DNA of 52,604 nucleotides from DASVXQ01 sp046727955 (GTDB taxonomy: Bacteria > Actinomycetota > CALGFH01): contig JBKPDO010000076.1 in NCBI GenBank assembly GCA_046727955.1, positions 1-52,604 of the forward strand. Reading direction: 5' to 3'. A program made the position numbers and the translations under genes. The notes beneath the pieces were generated by a model. It was not told the DNA's origin, made no database searches, and worked only from the letters and a program-made list of their open reading frames with translations. Position 1 is the stretch's first letter. Each line of letters starts with the position of its first letter. Below, one piece after another: positions 42,018-50,148 of the stretch.

Positions 42018-43573
42018 GCGTGCTGCGCGTCCGGGCGCGCCGGGACACCTACGTGGACTCGGTGCAGCTCATGGCGGCCAACCGGGCCATGCTCGAGCAG
42101 CCGGGCGTCGGCTGGGCGGCGGCGGTGATGGGGACGCCGGCGAACGTGGCCATGCTCGCCGGCGAGGGCCTCGGGACCGACCAGCTCGGGGGTGTCGGGG
42201 CGAATGACCTGGTGATCGCGGTCAGGGCGGGGACCGAGCAGGAGGCCGATGGCGCGCTGGACGCCGGGATGGGCGCGCTGGCCGAGGCGGCGCCCGCGGC
42301 CGCCGGCAGCGGCAGGCCCGCCGGGCGCGAGGAGCGGGCGCCGCTGACGCTGGAGGAGGCCGCCGCCCTGGGCGGGGCCAACCTCGCGCTGGTCTCGGTC
42401 CCGGGGCCATTCGCCCCGCTGGAGGCGCACAAGGCGCTGTCCGCCGGCCTGCACGTGCTGGTGTTCAGCGACAACGTGCCGCTGGCCGACGAGGTGGAGC
42501 TCAAGGTCAGGGCGGAGCGGCTCGGCCTGCTGGTGATGGGGCCCGGGGCCGGCACCGCGGTGCTCGGCGGCGTCGGGCTGGGGTTCGCGAACGCGCTGCG
42601 CCGGGGTCCGGTCGGCGTGGTCGCCGCCGCCGGGACCGGGGCGCAGGAGGTCATGACGCTGCTGGACCGCTGGGGCCCCGGCGTGTCCCAGGTCATCGGG
42701 GTGGGCGGTCGCGACCTCCAGGAGGACGTCGGCGCGCGCATGACGCGCCTGGCGGTGCGGGCGCTGGAGGCGGACCCGGCGACCGAGGTGCTGGTGCTGG
42801 TCTCCAAGCCGCCGGCCGCGGCCGTCGCGCGGGCGCTCCTGGCCGGCCTGGGACGCAAGCCGACGGTTGCGGCGCTGGTCGGCCTCGACGACTTGCCGCC
42901 CGCCCCGCCGGGCGTTCAGCTGGTGGGGACCCTGGAGGAGGCCGCCGCGACCGCGGTGGGCCTGCTCGGCACGCCGGCGCCGCCGTCCGGCCAGGGGCTG
43001 GCCGAGCCGGTGGGGCGGGCGGCCGCCGGGCTCGATGCCGGCCGGGTGGCGGTCCGGGGCCTGTTCTCCGGGGGCACCCTGTGCTACGAGGCGATGGTCC
43101 TGCTCGGCCGGCGGCTCGGCCCGGTGTACTCGAACGTCCCGCTGCGGCCGGAGTGGGCCACGCCCGCGCCGGACGGCGCGCACGTCTGCCTCGACCTCGG
43201 CGAGGAGGAATTCACCCGGGGCCGGCCGCATCCCATGATCGACCCGGAGGCGCGGGTCGATCACGTCCTGTGGGCGGCGGACGACCCCTCGACCGCCGTG
43301 ATCGTCCTCGACGTCGTGCTCGGCTACGGCTCCCACCCCGACCCGGCGTCGGTCCTGGCCCCAGCGTGCGCCGGCGTCACCAGCCGGCCCGGCGGGCCGG
43401 CGGTGATCGCCTATGTTCTCGGCACCGACGCCGACCCGCAGGGGCTCGCCGGCCAGCGTCGCCAGCTCGAGGAGGCCGGTTGCCTGCTCGCTCCGACCAG
43501 CGCCAGAGCTGCCCTGATGTCCGCCGCGCTCAGCTGCAGGCAGCCGGCCGTCGCCGAGGGGCGACTGCGATGA
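42014..43573 (+). CDS. fdrA: FdrA-like acyl-CoA synthetase-related protein
   Basis: A 519-residue protein starting at GTG 42014, overlapping the carbamate kinase stop. Its order matches FdrA: an N-terminal CoA-binding-like domain (YVDSVQLMAANRAMLEQPGV, DLVIAVRAGTEQEADGALD), then succinyl-CoA-synthetase-like parts (GLLVMGPGAGTAVLGGVGLG, GPVGVVAAAGTGAQEVMTLL, GVSQVIGVGGRDLQ) and a second half with LFSGGTLCYEAMVLLGRRLG. FdrA with YlbE (and YlbF) is the E. coli oxamate carbamoyltransferase set, transferring carbamoyl to phosphate. With carbamate kinase upstream and a DUF1116 gene facing it, the same chemistry is likely. It overlaps the glycosyltransferase gene by 4 bp. Confidence 0.9.
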   Translation: MSVLRVRARRDTYVDSVQLMAANRAMLEQPGVGWAAAVMGTPANVAMLAGEGLGTDQLGGVGANDLVIAVRAGTEQEADGALDAGMGALAEAAPAAAGSGRPAGREERAPLTLEEAAALGGANLALVSVPGPFAPLEAHKALSAGLHVLVFSDNVPLADEVELKVRAERLGLLVMGPGAGTAVLGGVGLGFANALRRGPVGVVAAAGTGAQEVMTLLDRWGPGVSQVIGVGGRDLQEDVGARMTRLAVRALEADPATEVLVLVSKPPAAAVARALLAGLGRKPTVAALVGLDDLPPAPPGVQLVGTLEEAAATAVGLLGTPAPPSGQGLAEPVGRAAAGLDAGRVAVRGLFSGGTLCYEAMVLLGRRLGPVYSNVPLRPEWATPAPDGAHVCLDLGEEEFTRGRPHPMIDPEARVDHVLWAADDPSTAVIVLDVVLGYGSHPDPASVLAPACAGVTSRPGGPAVIAYVLGTDADPQGLAGQRRQLEEAGCLLAPTSARAALMSAALSCRQPAVAEGRLR

Positions 43574-44751
43574 CGGCGCCCGGCCCCACCCGTCCCCGGG
43601 TCGCCCGTCCCCGGGTGGCGATCCTGACTTACTCAACCAAGCCCAGAGGCGGCGTCGTGCATACCCTCAACCTGGCGGAGAACCTGCACGACCTCGGCCA
43701 CCAGGTGCACATGTTCGCGCTCGGCGACCCCGACGCCGGCTTCTTCCGGCCGCTGCGGGTGCCGCACACGATCCTGCCGGGCCCCGGCCGCGACGGCACC
43801 CTCGAGGAGCGGGTGGACGCCTCGGTCGAGACGCTCGTCGCCAGCCTGTCAGGACGGCTGCGCGGCCGCTTCGACGTGGTCCACGCCCAGGACTGCATCG
43901 CCGCCCGCGCTGGGGTGGCCCTCGCCGGAGCGGAGGGCGGCCTCCCGGTCGTCCGGACCGTCCACCACGTCGACGACTTCGTCTCCCAGACACTGGTGGA
44001 ATGCCAGCGGCGGTCGATCCTCGACCCGGACCACGTGCTGGTGGTGAGCCGGGACTGGCGGCGGCGCCTCCACGACGAGTTCGGCGTGGACGCCGAGGTC
44101 GTCACCAATGGGGTGGACGGGCCGCGGTTCGCGCGGCCGTCCTCGGTCGACGGCTCCGACCTGCGGACGCGGGCCGGGGCCAGGGGCCGCTTCCTGTTCC
44201 TGACGGTGGGCGGCATCGAGCCCCGCAAGGGCAGCCTCGAGCTGGTAGAGGCGCTCGCCAAGGTCAGGGACCTGGTCAGCCCGCCGCCCGTGCTGGCGGT
44301 GGTCGGCGGCCACTCCTTCCAGGACTACCGGCCCTACCGGGAGCGGGTGCTGGAGCGGGCGGGCGAGCTGGGCGTCCCCTTCGGCGAGGCGGTCGTGCTG
44401 CTGGGGACCGTGCCCGACGACGAGCTGCCCCGCTGGTACCACGCGGCGGACGCGTTCGTGTTCCCCTCCCTCAAGGAAGGCTGGGGGCTGTCGCTGCTCG
44501 AGGCGCTCACGGCCGGCCTTGCGACCGTGGCCACCGACCTGCCCGTGTTCCGGGAGTTCATCGGCGAGCGGGACGCGTTGCTGGCGCCGGCCGGAGACCC
44601 CGGCGCGCTCGCCGACGTCATGGTCCGCGTGGCCTGTGACCCGGAGCTGCGGCGCCGGCTCGGCCGCCGCGGCCCAAGGGTGGCCGAGCGGTTCACCTGG
44701 CGGCGCTGCGCCGAGCAGCACGCCGCGATCTACCGCCGGCTCGCCTCCTGA
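43570..44751 (+). CDS. Glycosyltransferase of the MSMEG_0565 type (Nit1C-associated)
   Basis: A 393-residue GT4-like enzyme starting at ATG 43570 (ATGA overlap with fdrA). The N-terminus VAILTYSTKPRGGVVHTLNL and the VVHAQDCIAARAGVALAGAE, TVHHVDDFVSQTLVECQRRS and VVTNGVDGPRF segments match MSMEG_0565-type proteins closely. The nucleotide-sugar site is FLTVGGIEPRKGSLELVEAL and the second-domain Glu motif is SLKEGWGLSLLEALTAGLA. Such glycosyltransferases occur with Nit1C clusters but no sugar role is known there. Its stop lies 6 bp from the stop of the convergent DUF1116 gene. Confidence 0.9.
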   Translation: MTAPGPTRPRVARPRVAILTYSTKPRGGVVHTLNLAENLHDLGHQVHMFALGDPDAGFFRPLRVPHTILPGPGRDGTLEERVDASVETLVASLSGRLRGRFDVVHAQDCIAARAGVALAGAEGGLPVVRTVHHVDDFVSQTLVECQRRSILDPDHVLVVSRDWRRRLHDEFGVDAEVVTNGVDGPRFARPSSVDGSDLRTRAGARGRFLFLTVGGIEPRKGSLELVEALAKVRDLVSPPPVLAVVGGHSFQDYRPYRERVLERAGELGVPFGEAVVLLGTVPDDELPRWYHAADAFVFPSLKEGWGLSLLEALTAGLATVATDLPVFREFIGERDALLAPAGDPGALADVMVRVACDPELRRRLGRRGPRVAERFTWRRCAEQHAAIYRRLAS

Positions 44752-44757
44752 CCAGGC

Positions 44758-46203
44758 CTACCCCGCGGCGCCCAGGCGCTCGTCCAGCGCGAGCAGGGCC
44801 TGCTCGAAGCAGGCCAGCGGGGCGCTGGCCACGCCGGCGCCCACCTGCCCGGTGCCGGCCGACCGGTGCAGGATGCCGGTATTGATCGACGGGGTGACCC
44901 CGGTCTCGACGACCTTGCGAAGGTCAACGCCTACGGGCGACCCGCGCAGGTCGAGGTACGGCAGCTGGAACCGCGTGCTGCGACCCAGGCAGATACGCTC
45001 CATCGCCTCGGTCGCGGCCACCGCCCTGGCCATGCCGCCGCCCAGGAACGCGGCCACCGCCGGGGACGCGGCCGCCGCCGCGGCACCCAGGCCCACCAGC
45101 TCCAGCACCGCGCTGTCGCCGATGTCGGGAGCGCCGTCCGCGGGCCCGTAGCCGGCGTGGAACAGGGCCTGCTCCACGGCTGGAGCGGGGGCGGTGAACC
45201 AGCGCTCCCCCGTCGTGGCCAGGCGCACGCCGAAGGTCGTGCCGTTACGGGCCATCTCCGTCACCACGCTCGCGCCGGCGACCTCCCCGGCCCAGTCGGT
45301 GAGGGACTTGGCGGCGGCCATGACCAGGTTGAGGAAGAACAGGTGGTTCTGGGACAGGAAGCGGGCCAGCGCCAGCAGGCCAGGCCCGCCGACCTCGGCC
45401 AGGTAGGGGAGCAGGTGTCGGATGAGCAGGTTCGTGGAGGCCTGCGTGCGCATGTGCCCGTCGTCGCCCATCTGCAGGCCCTGGCTGGCCAGCCAGAGCA
45501 CGTCGACCGGCCCGCTCCGGCGCACCGCGGCGGCGAGCACCGGAGCGGCCGAGTCGCGAAGGAAGCGGAGCCGCTCGACCCCCACGGGTGTGTCCACGCC
45601 GAACCATGGCGTCCTGCCGGGACCCTGGTTGAGACTGGAGAAGGCGCGGTTGGAGCCCGAGCGGCTCTCCACCGCGAAGACAGGGGCGGACGGGCCGACG
45701 GCGCTGGCCATCGGCACCACAACGTGATGGTGGTTGGCCGGCTCGAGCTCCACCCCCGCGGCGGCGACCAGCGCCGCGGCGTCCTCGCGGGTCGCCGCCC
45801 AGCCCTCGGCCATGACCGCGGCCAGCACGGAGCGGCGCAGCGGATCGCAGAAACGCTCCCACGAAAGCGGCGGACCGGGGTGCAGGACCGTCCGCGGGCC
45901 CATGCCGGGCACGAGATCGGCCGCCGACCCGATCTCCACCAGGACCGCGACCCCCTCGTCCAGGCGGCGCACCGCCTCGCGGTTGGCCCGGTCGACCCGC
46001 TCGGCGTGCCGCCCGTACAGCCGGGTGAGCGCCCCGACGAGGCTGTCCTGCCCTCCCGCCGGGATGTGCCAGTCGACGTCGACCGCCTCCGCCCCTTGGG
46101 CACGGACCGCCTCGCCGAACAGCGACAGGCCGGCGTTCACCACCCGCACGTGCTCGGGCAGCGGCGCTGACAGCGGATCGGCGGGAGCTGAGGAGCTAGC
46201 CAC
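44758..46203 (-). CDS. YlbE-like DUF1116 protein (oxamate carbamoyltransferase subunit-like)
   Basis: A 481-residue DUF1116 protein. The GTG at 46203 overlaps the upstream lyase by 8 bp; longer frames read through the lyase gene and give random residues. Family features: VVNAGLSLFGEAVRAQGAEA with VDWHIPAGGQ at the N-terminus, LHPGPPLSWERFCDPLRRSV, NHHHVVVPMASAVGPSAPVF, FFLNLVMAAAKSLTDWAGEV, and PYLDLRGSPVGVDLRKVVET with INTGILHRSAGTGQVGAGV near the end. In E. coli YlbE works with FdrA in oxamate carbamoyl transfer. A YlbF (DUF2877) partner is not visible here. It is the last gene of the coenzyme-M-like operon, convergent with the FdrA operon. Confidence 0.88.
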   Translation of the reverse strand: MASSSAPADPLSAPLPEHVRVVNAGLSLFGEAVRAQGAEAVDVDWHIPAGGQDSLVGALTRLYGRHAERVDRANREAVRRLDEGVAVLVEIGSAADLVPGMGPRTVLHPGPPLSWERFCDPLRRSVLAAVMAEGWAATREDAAALVAAAGVELEPANHHHVVVPMASAVGPSAPVFAVESRSGSNRAFSSLNQGPGRTPWFGVDTPVGVERLRFLRDSAAPVLAAAVRRSGPVDVLWLASQGLQMGDDGHMRTQASTNLLIRHLLPYLAEVGGPGLLALARFLSQNHLFFLNLVMAAAKSLTDWAGEVAGASVVTEMARNGTTFGVRLATTGERWFTAPAPAVEQALFHAGYGPADGAPDIGDSAVLELVGLGAAAAAASPAVAAFLGGGMARAVAATEAMERICLGRSTRFQLPYLDLRGSPVGVDLRKVVETGVTPSINTGILHRSAGTGQVGAGVASAPLACFEQALLALDERLGAAG

Positions 46204-47695
46204 GGCGACGGGCCACCTCCTCCGCTGCGCTGACCAGCGCCGACTCGGCCGCGTCGAGGGCGCCGAGCGCCGCTGTGGCCCGATCGCGGGCGGCCGACGC
46301 CGCCGCGGCCTGGCCGGCGGCCATGCGCCGCACGACCTCCGGGGCGGCGCCGCCCATGGAGGTCCTGGTGAGGACGATCGCCCTCGGGTCGAGCACCTCG
46401 GAGAGGTCCCGGCCGGCGAGGCCCAGGCCGCGGCCGATCGTCTTCTCGGCGGCGTCGTCGAGCATCTCACCGGTGACGTCGACGCCACGAAGGCCCTCGC
46501 GGCTCGCCTTGCGGACGGCCGCGCCGACCAGCAGGTAGGCGCTGCGGTAGTCGATCCCGCAGGTCTGCATGACATACTCCGCCAGGTCGGTGGCCTGGGA
46601 GAAGCCGGAGCACAGCGCCTCCCACATCCGCTCCGGGTTCACCCGGAGAGTGGCGACCACGCCGGTCATGAGCCGGGTCACCTTGCCGGCCAGCTCGAGG
46701 GACCGAGGCACCTCGCCGTAGGCGAAGATCAGGTTGTCGCTCCGGGCCGAGGGGGTCTTCACCACCCCGAGGAAGCCGGAGAGGCGCCCGAGCAGGACGC
46801 CGGCCGCGCCCCGCACGATCGACAGCGCATAGGGGTTGCGCTTCTGCGGCATGAGCACGCTCGCGCGGGTGTACGGGCCGGCCAGCGAGACGAAGTCGAA
46901 CTCCCGGCTGTCCCAGATCTCCAGGTCCTCGGCCAGCTTGCTGAGGGTCGACACCAGGCTGGCGCCCGTCGCGAGCAGGTCGATGAACCCGTCGGTCTGC
47001 CACATCGCGTCGCGGGTGTGGTCGATGACGCCGTCGAAGCCCAGCAGGCGCGCCGTCCGCTCGCGAGACAGTGCCAGGCGGCTGCCGTTGACGCAGCCCG
47101 CCCCGGCCGGGCTCTGGTTGACCCAGTAGAAGCCCTCGCGCAAGCGGTCGGCGTCGCGCAGCGCCGGATAGGCGAAGGCGAGCACGTAGTGCCCGAAGGT
47201 CGAGGGCTGCGCCTGCTGCAGGTAGGTCTGATCGGACATGAGCGTGTCCGCGGTGGCGTCCGCGAGGCTCGCCACCGCCGCCGCGAAGCGTGCGGCGTCG
47301 CGCGTCAGGCCGAGGGCCGTGCGCCGCAGGCAGACGCGCAGCGCGATCCGCCCGGCCTCGCGCCGCGGACGGCCGGCGTGCAGCCAGCCGGCGTCCGTGC
47401 CGAGGCGCTCGGCGAAGAACCGCTCGCGTGAGTTGTAGGCGTCGCCGTAGCGGGCGTCGTAGGGGAAGCGCTCGGCCGGCCACCCGGACACCTCCAAGAG
47501 CAGGCCGAGGAGGCGCCCGGCCGCGTCGGCCGGGACCACCCGCTGCTCCAGCAGCGCCAGCACGTGCGCCATGTCGGCTAGGTTGAGGCCGGCATGGAGC
47601 ATCGGCGCGTCAGCGACCTCGAGGGCGAAACCGGCCTCGATCAGCTCCGGCGCCGGCACCGACTCGGAGAACCCTTCCTCAACGTTGCTGGTCAC
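46196..47695 (-). CDS. Argininosuccinate-lyase-like protein, divergent aspartase/fumarase-superfamily member
   Basis: A 499-residue lyase fold. The flexible loop ASVLMPQKRNPYALS (S279) is intact. The other signature, THLQRAQP in argininosuccinate lyase, reads TYLQQAQPSTFGHY, so the general-acid-region His is a Tyr (Y158). CVNGSRLALSRERTARLLGF and HTRDAMWQTDGFIDLLATG correspond to the conserved region 2 of the family (GSxA). The bacterial coenzyme M pathway of Xanthobacter uses functionally altered members of this superfamily, for phosphate elimination and cysteine addition. This lyase could be one of them. It overlaps the PLP enzyme gene by 17 bp. Arginine genes are absent, so a role in arginine synthesis is unlikely. 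Confidence 0.85.
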   Translation of the reverse strand: MTSNVEEGFSESVPAPELIEAGFALEVADAPMLHAGLNLADMAHVLALLEQRVVPADAAGRLLGLLLEVSGWPAERFPYDARYGDAYNSRERFFAERLGTDAGWLHAGRPRREAGRIALRVCLRRTALGLTRDAARFAAAVASLADATADTLMSDQTYLQQAQPSTFGHYVLAFAYPALRDADRLREGFYWVNQSPAGAGCVNGSRLALSRERTARLLGFDGVIDHTRDAMWQTDGFIDLLATGASLVSTLSKLAEDLEIWDSREFDFVSLAGPYTRASVLMPQKRNPYALSIVRGAAGVLLGRLSGFLGVVKTPSARSDNLIFAYGEVPRSLELAGKVTRLMTGVVATLRVNPERMWEALCSGFSQATDLAEYVMQTCGIDYRSAYLLVGAAVRKASREGLRGVDVTGEMLDDAAEKTIGRGLGLAGRDLSEVLDPRAIVLTRTSMGGAAPEVVRRMAAGQAAAASAARDRATAALGALDAAESALVSAAEEVARRRG

Positions 47696-48659
47696 CGCAT
47701 CTCCTCACGGTCGACTGCAGGGCCACCGGCATCCCGCCCGTGTGGACGAACACCGCGGGGCCGGGCAGTCCCTTTGCGACGGTGGCGACCAGTACGGCCA
47801 TCGCCTTCGCGGTGAACACCGGATCGAGCAGCAGCCCCTCGGTCGCCGCGGCCAGGCTGGCGGCCGCGTCGCCGTCGGCCGATGCCGCACCGTAGCCCGG
47901 TCCGCGGGCGTCCACCAGCTCCACGTCCCGCTCCATTGGCGCGAGGGACCTGAGCAGGGCGGCACATCCGCGTGCGAGCCGGAGCACCCGGTCGTGGCAC
48001 TCGGCGGGCGGCCGGCTCACGGCAGCGCCGACCACCCGCCAGCGGCGACCGGCAGCCACGGTCCCGGCCACCAGACCGGCCTGCGTCCCGCAGGAGCCAG
48101 TCGCCACGAGCACCACCTCGGGCTCGCTGTCCAGGTCCGCGAGCTGACCGGCGAGCTCGTCGACGGCCAGCGCATAGCCGACCGCGCCGAGCGAGGTCGC
48201 GCCGCCGCGGGGTATGAGGTAGGGCCGGCGGCCAGCGGCGCGCAGCCGCTCGGCGCGGCCCGCGAGCGCGCCGTCCACCGAGGCCCGGTCGGGGTCGCCG
48301 GTGAACTCCACGCTCGCGCCGAAGCGCCGGGCGAGCTCCAGGTTCAGGCGGGGTCGCGGCGGCTCGCCCCCGTAGAGCACCAGCTCGCAGGCGAGTCCGG
48401 CGACCCGGGCGGCCGCCGCGGCGGCCTGGCAATGGCTCGAGTCCGGGCCACCGCCGGTGAGCAGCACGTCGCTTCCTGTGGCCAGGGCGTCCCCGATCAG
48501 GTACTCGAGTTTCCTGGCCTTGCCGCCGCCAAGCGCAAACCCGGTGAGGTCGTCTCGCTTGACGAGGATCGGCGGGCCCGCCAGAGCCGCGGACAGCCGC
48601 GCGGCCGGCTGCAGGGGCGTCGGCAGCAGCGCCAGCGGGAACCGCGCGGGGAAGCTCAC
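47679..48659 (-). CDS. D-cysteine desulfhydrase/ACC-deaminase-like PLP enzyme
   Basis: A 326-residue fold-type II PLP enzyme with PILVKRDDLTGFALGGGKAR and KLEYLIGDALATGSDVLL: the PLP Lys is K47 in GGGK (GGNK in most relatives). TGGGPDSSHCQAAAAAARVA and PRGGATSLGAVGYALAVDE follow, then ATGSCGTQAGLVAG (phosphate loop) and VFVHTGGMPVALQ. D-cysteine desulfhydrase relatives beta-eliminate a thiol from cysteine derivatives; in the bacterial coenzyme M pathway such an enzyme releases the thiol. The GTG start has AAGGGG upstream. It is transcribed with two superfamily lyases and ComA. Confidence 0.88.
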   Translation of the reverse strand: MSFPARFPLALLPTPLQPAARLSAALAGPPILVKRDDLTGFALGGGKARKLEYLIGDALATGSDVLLTGGGPDSSHCQAAAAAARVAGLACELVLYGGEPPRPRLNLELARRFGASVEFTGDPDRASVDGALAGRAERLRAAGRRPYLIPRGGATSLGAVGYALAVDELAGQLADLDSEPEVVLVATGSCGTQAGLVAGTVAAGRRWRVVGAAVSRPPAECHDRVLRLARGCAALLRSLAPMERDVELVDARGPGYGAASADGDAAASLAAATEGLLLDPVFTAKAMAVLVATVAKGLPGPAVFVHTGGMPVALQSTVRRCGDQQR

Positions 48660-48760
48660 CGGGGCACCCCTTGATCCGCCGGGGGGCTAACGCTCGGCAT
48701 TGCTTCGCGCCCTGGTACCCGCCCCGGGCCTCGCTCTTGAGCCCCCCCGACCCCCCGGGG

Positions 48761-48786
48761 TTTGGAGTTCCCCGGACCCCTCCGGC
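48761..48786 (-). repeat. Partial core of the G-rich miniature element, copy C
   Basis: On the minus strand the 26 bases match the core of copies A and B (AGCCGGAGGGGTCCGGGGAA, then one change). The terminal repeats and CTAG flanks are absent. It lies directly after the stop codon of the second lyase gene, inside the 127-bp gap of the operon; the rest of the gap is G/C-rich without clear signal. Confidence 0.55.
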
Positions 48787-50148
48787 TCACGGCCAGGCCT
48801 CCGGCTCGGCGGCGCGCCGCTGCCGTGCGCGCCGGACCACCTCGTCGACCATGGCGCCCGCCGCCCCGGTCAGCGGCCGCTCCAGCAGCGAGCGCAGCTC
48901 GTCGGGCGGGATCTCGCGGGCGACCTCCGAGCCGGCTGCCGCCTCTGCCAGGGAGCGACCCTGCTGGCGCGCCTCGTCGAGGACGCGCTGGAGCAGGTCC
49001 TGCGCCCGGTGCTTGCCCAGCCGCGGCGCCAGCGCCGCCAGCAACGCCTCCGACGCGGCGAAGCCGCCGGCAGCCCAGGCGTTCTCCGCCATCCGCGTCT
49101 CGTCGACCTCCAGCCCTTCGAGCAGCCGCTCGGCCATGTCGAGTCCTGTAAGGGTGAGCAGGCACGCCTCGGGGAAGGCCAGCCACTCGGCCTTCCAGCC
49201 GCGGCCGTCACGCTCGTGCTCCTGCACCATGGCGTCCAGCGTCGTCCCGGCTGCGGCGCGGACCAGCCGCCACAGCGTGACGAGATGCTCGGCGGCCTCG
49301 GGGTTGCGCTTGTGCGGCATGGTGATGCTGCCGACCGCGCCGGGCCGGGTGGGCTCGCGCAGCTCGCCGATCTCGGGTCGCTGCAGCTGGTACACCTCGT
49401 TGCCGACCCGCGCGAGCGTGCCACTGACCAGAGCGAGCAAGGTCGTGAGCTCCGCGACGCGGTCGCGGGAGGCGGTCCAGCTCACCCCGGGGTCGGCCAG
49501 GCCGAGCCGCTCGCAGAAGCGGCGGCGGAGCTCCGGCCCAGCCTCGCCGAAGAAGCCGAGGGTCCCGACCCCGCCGGCGAGCTGCCCGACCAGCCAGCGG
49601 GAAGCCCCCTGGCGCAGCCGCTCGAGGTGGCGGCCGACCTCGTCCGCCCACGACGCGGCCTTGAGCCCGAAGGTGATCGGCGCCCCACCTTGCCCGTGGG
49701 TGCGGCCGGCCATGGGCGTGTCGCGGTGGCGCTCGGCCAGCCCCAGCAGCAGTCCCTCGATCGCGCGGAGGTCACGCCAGAGGATCGACCCGACCGACCG
49801 CATCGCCAGCACCGTCCAGGTGTCGGTCAGGTCCTGCACGGTCGCGCCGTAGTAGACCCACTCTGCCGCTGACGCCGGCAGGATCCGCTGCAGCCCACGG
49901 ATCAGCCCGAGCGTCGAGTGCCCGGTGCGGCGCGTCTCCTCGGCCACGAAGCCCAGGTCGAGCCGCTCCGCCACGGCCCCGGTCCGGATCGCCCCGGCGG
50001 CCTCGGCGGGCACGATGCCGAGCTCGGCCTGCGCCTCGGCCAGCGCCACCAGGATCGCCAGCCAGGAGCGCAGGCGGGCGCGCTCCTCGAAGATCTCCCG
50101 GGCCTCTTCCGTGCCCCACAGGTGCCGGTACAGGGCCGAGTCGATCAT
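48787..50148 (-). CDS. Aspartase/fumarase-superfamily lyase (adenylosuccinate-lyase/CMLE-like)
   Basis: A 453-residue lyase starting at ATG 50148, overlapping the upstream stop (ATGA). The conserved His is present: MAGRTHGQGGAPITFGLKAA (H151). The catalytic loop is GAVGSITMPHKRNPEAAEHL (S274) and region 1 reads EWVYYGATVQDLTDTWTVLA, as in adenylosuccinate lyase and carboxymuconate cycloisomerase. Length is normal. In this operon it is better placed in the ComA pathway than in purine synthesis, possibly as the phosphate-eliminating or cysteine-adding step of coenzyme M synthesis. Which lyase does which step cannot be said from sequence. Confidence 0.87.
   Translation of the reverse strand: MIDSALYRHLWGTEEAREIFEERARLRSWLAILVALAEAQAELGIVPAEAAGAIRTGAVAERLDLGFVAEETRRTGHSTLGLIRGLQRILPASAAEWVYYGATVQDLTDTWTVLAMRSVGSILWRDLRAIEGLLLGLAERHRDTPMAGRTHGQGGAPITFGLKAASWADEVGRHLERLRQGASRWLVGQLAGGVGTLGFFGEAGPELRRRFCERLGLADPGVSWTASRDRVAELTTLLALVSGTLARVGNEVYQLQRPEIGELREPTRPGAVGSITMPHKRNPEAAEHLVTLWRLVRAAAGTTLDAMVQEHERDGRGWKAEWLAFPEACLLTLTGLDMAERLLEGLEVDETRMAENAWAAGGFAASEALLAALAPRLGKHRAQDLLQRVLDEARQQGRSLAEAAAGSEVAREIPPDELRSLLERPLTGAAGAMVDEVVRRARQRRAAEPEAWP

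Noticed and set aside
46196..50148. The two lyases as argH and purB
   Set aside because: One lacks the conserved His and neither lies with arginine or purine genes, while comA and the PLP enzyme fit another pathway. Not excluded without a family tree.
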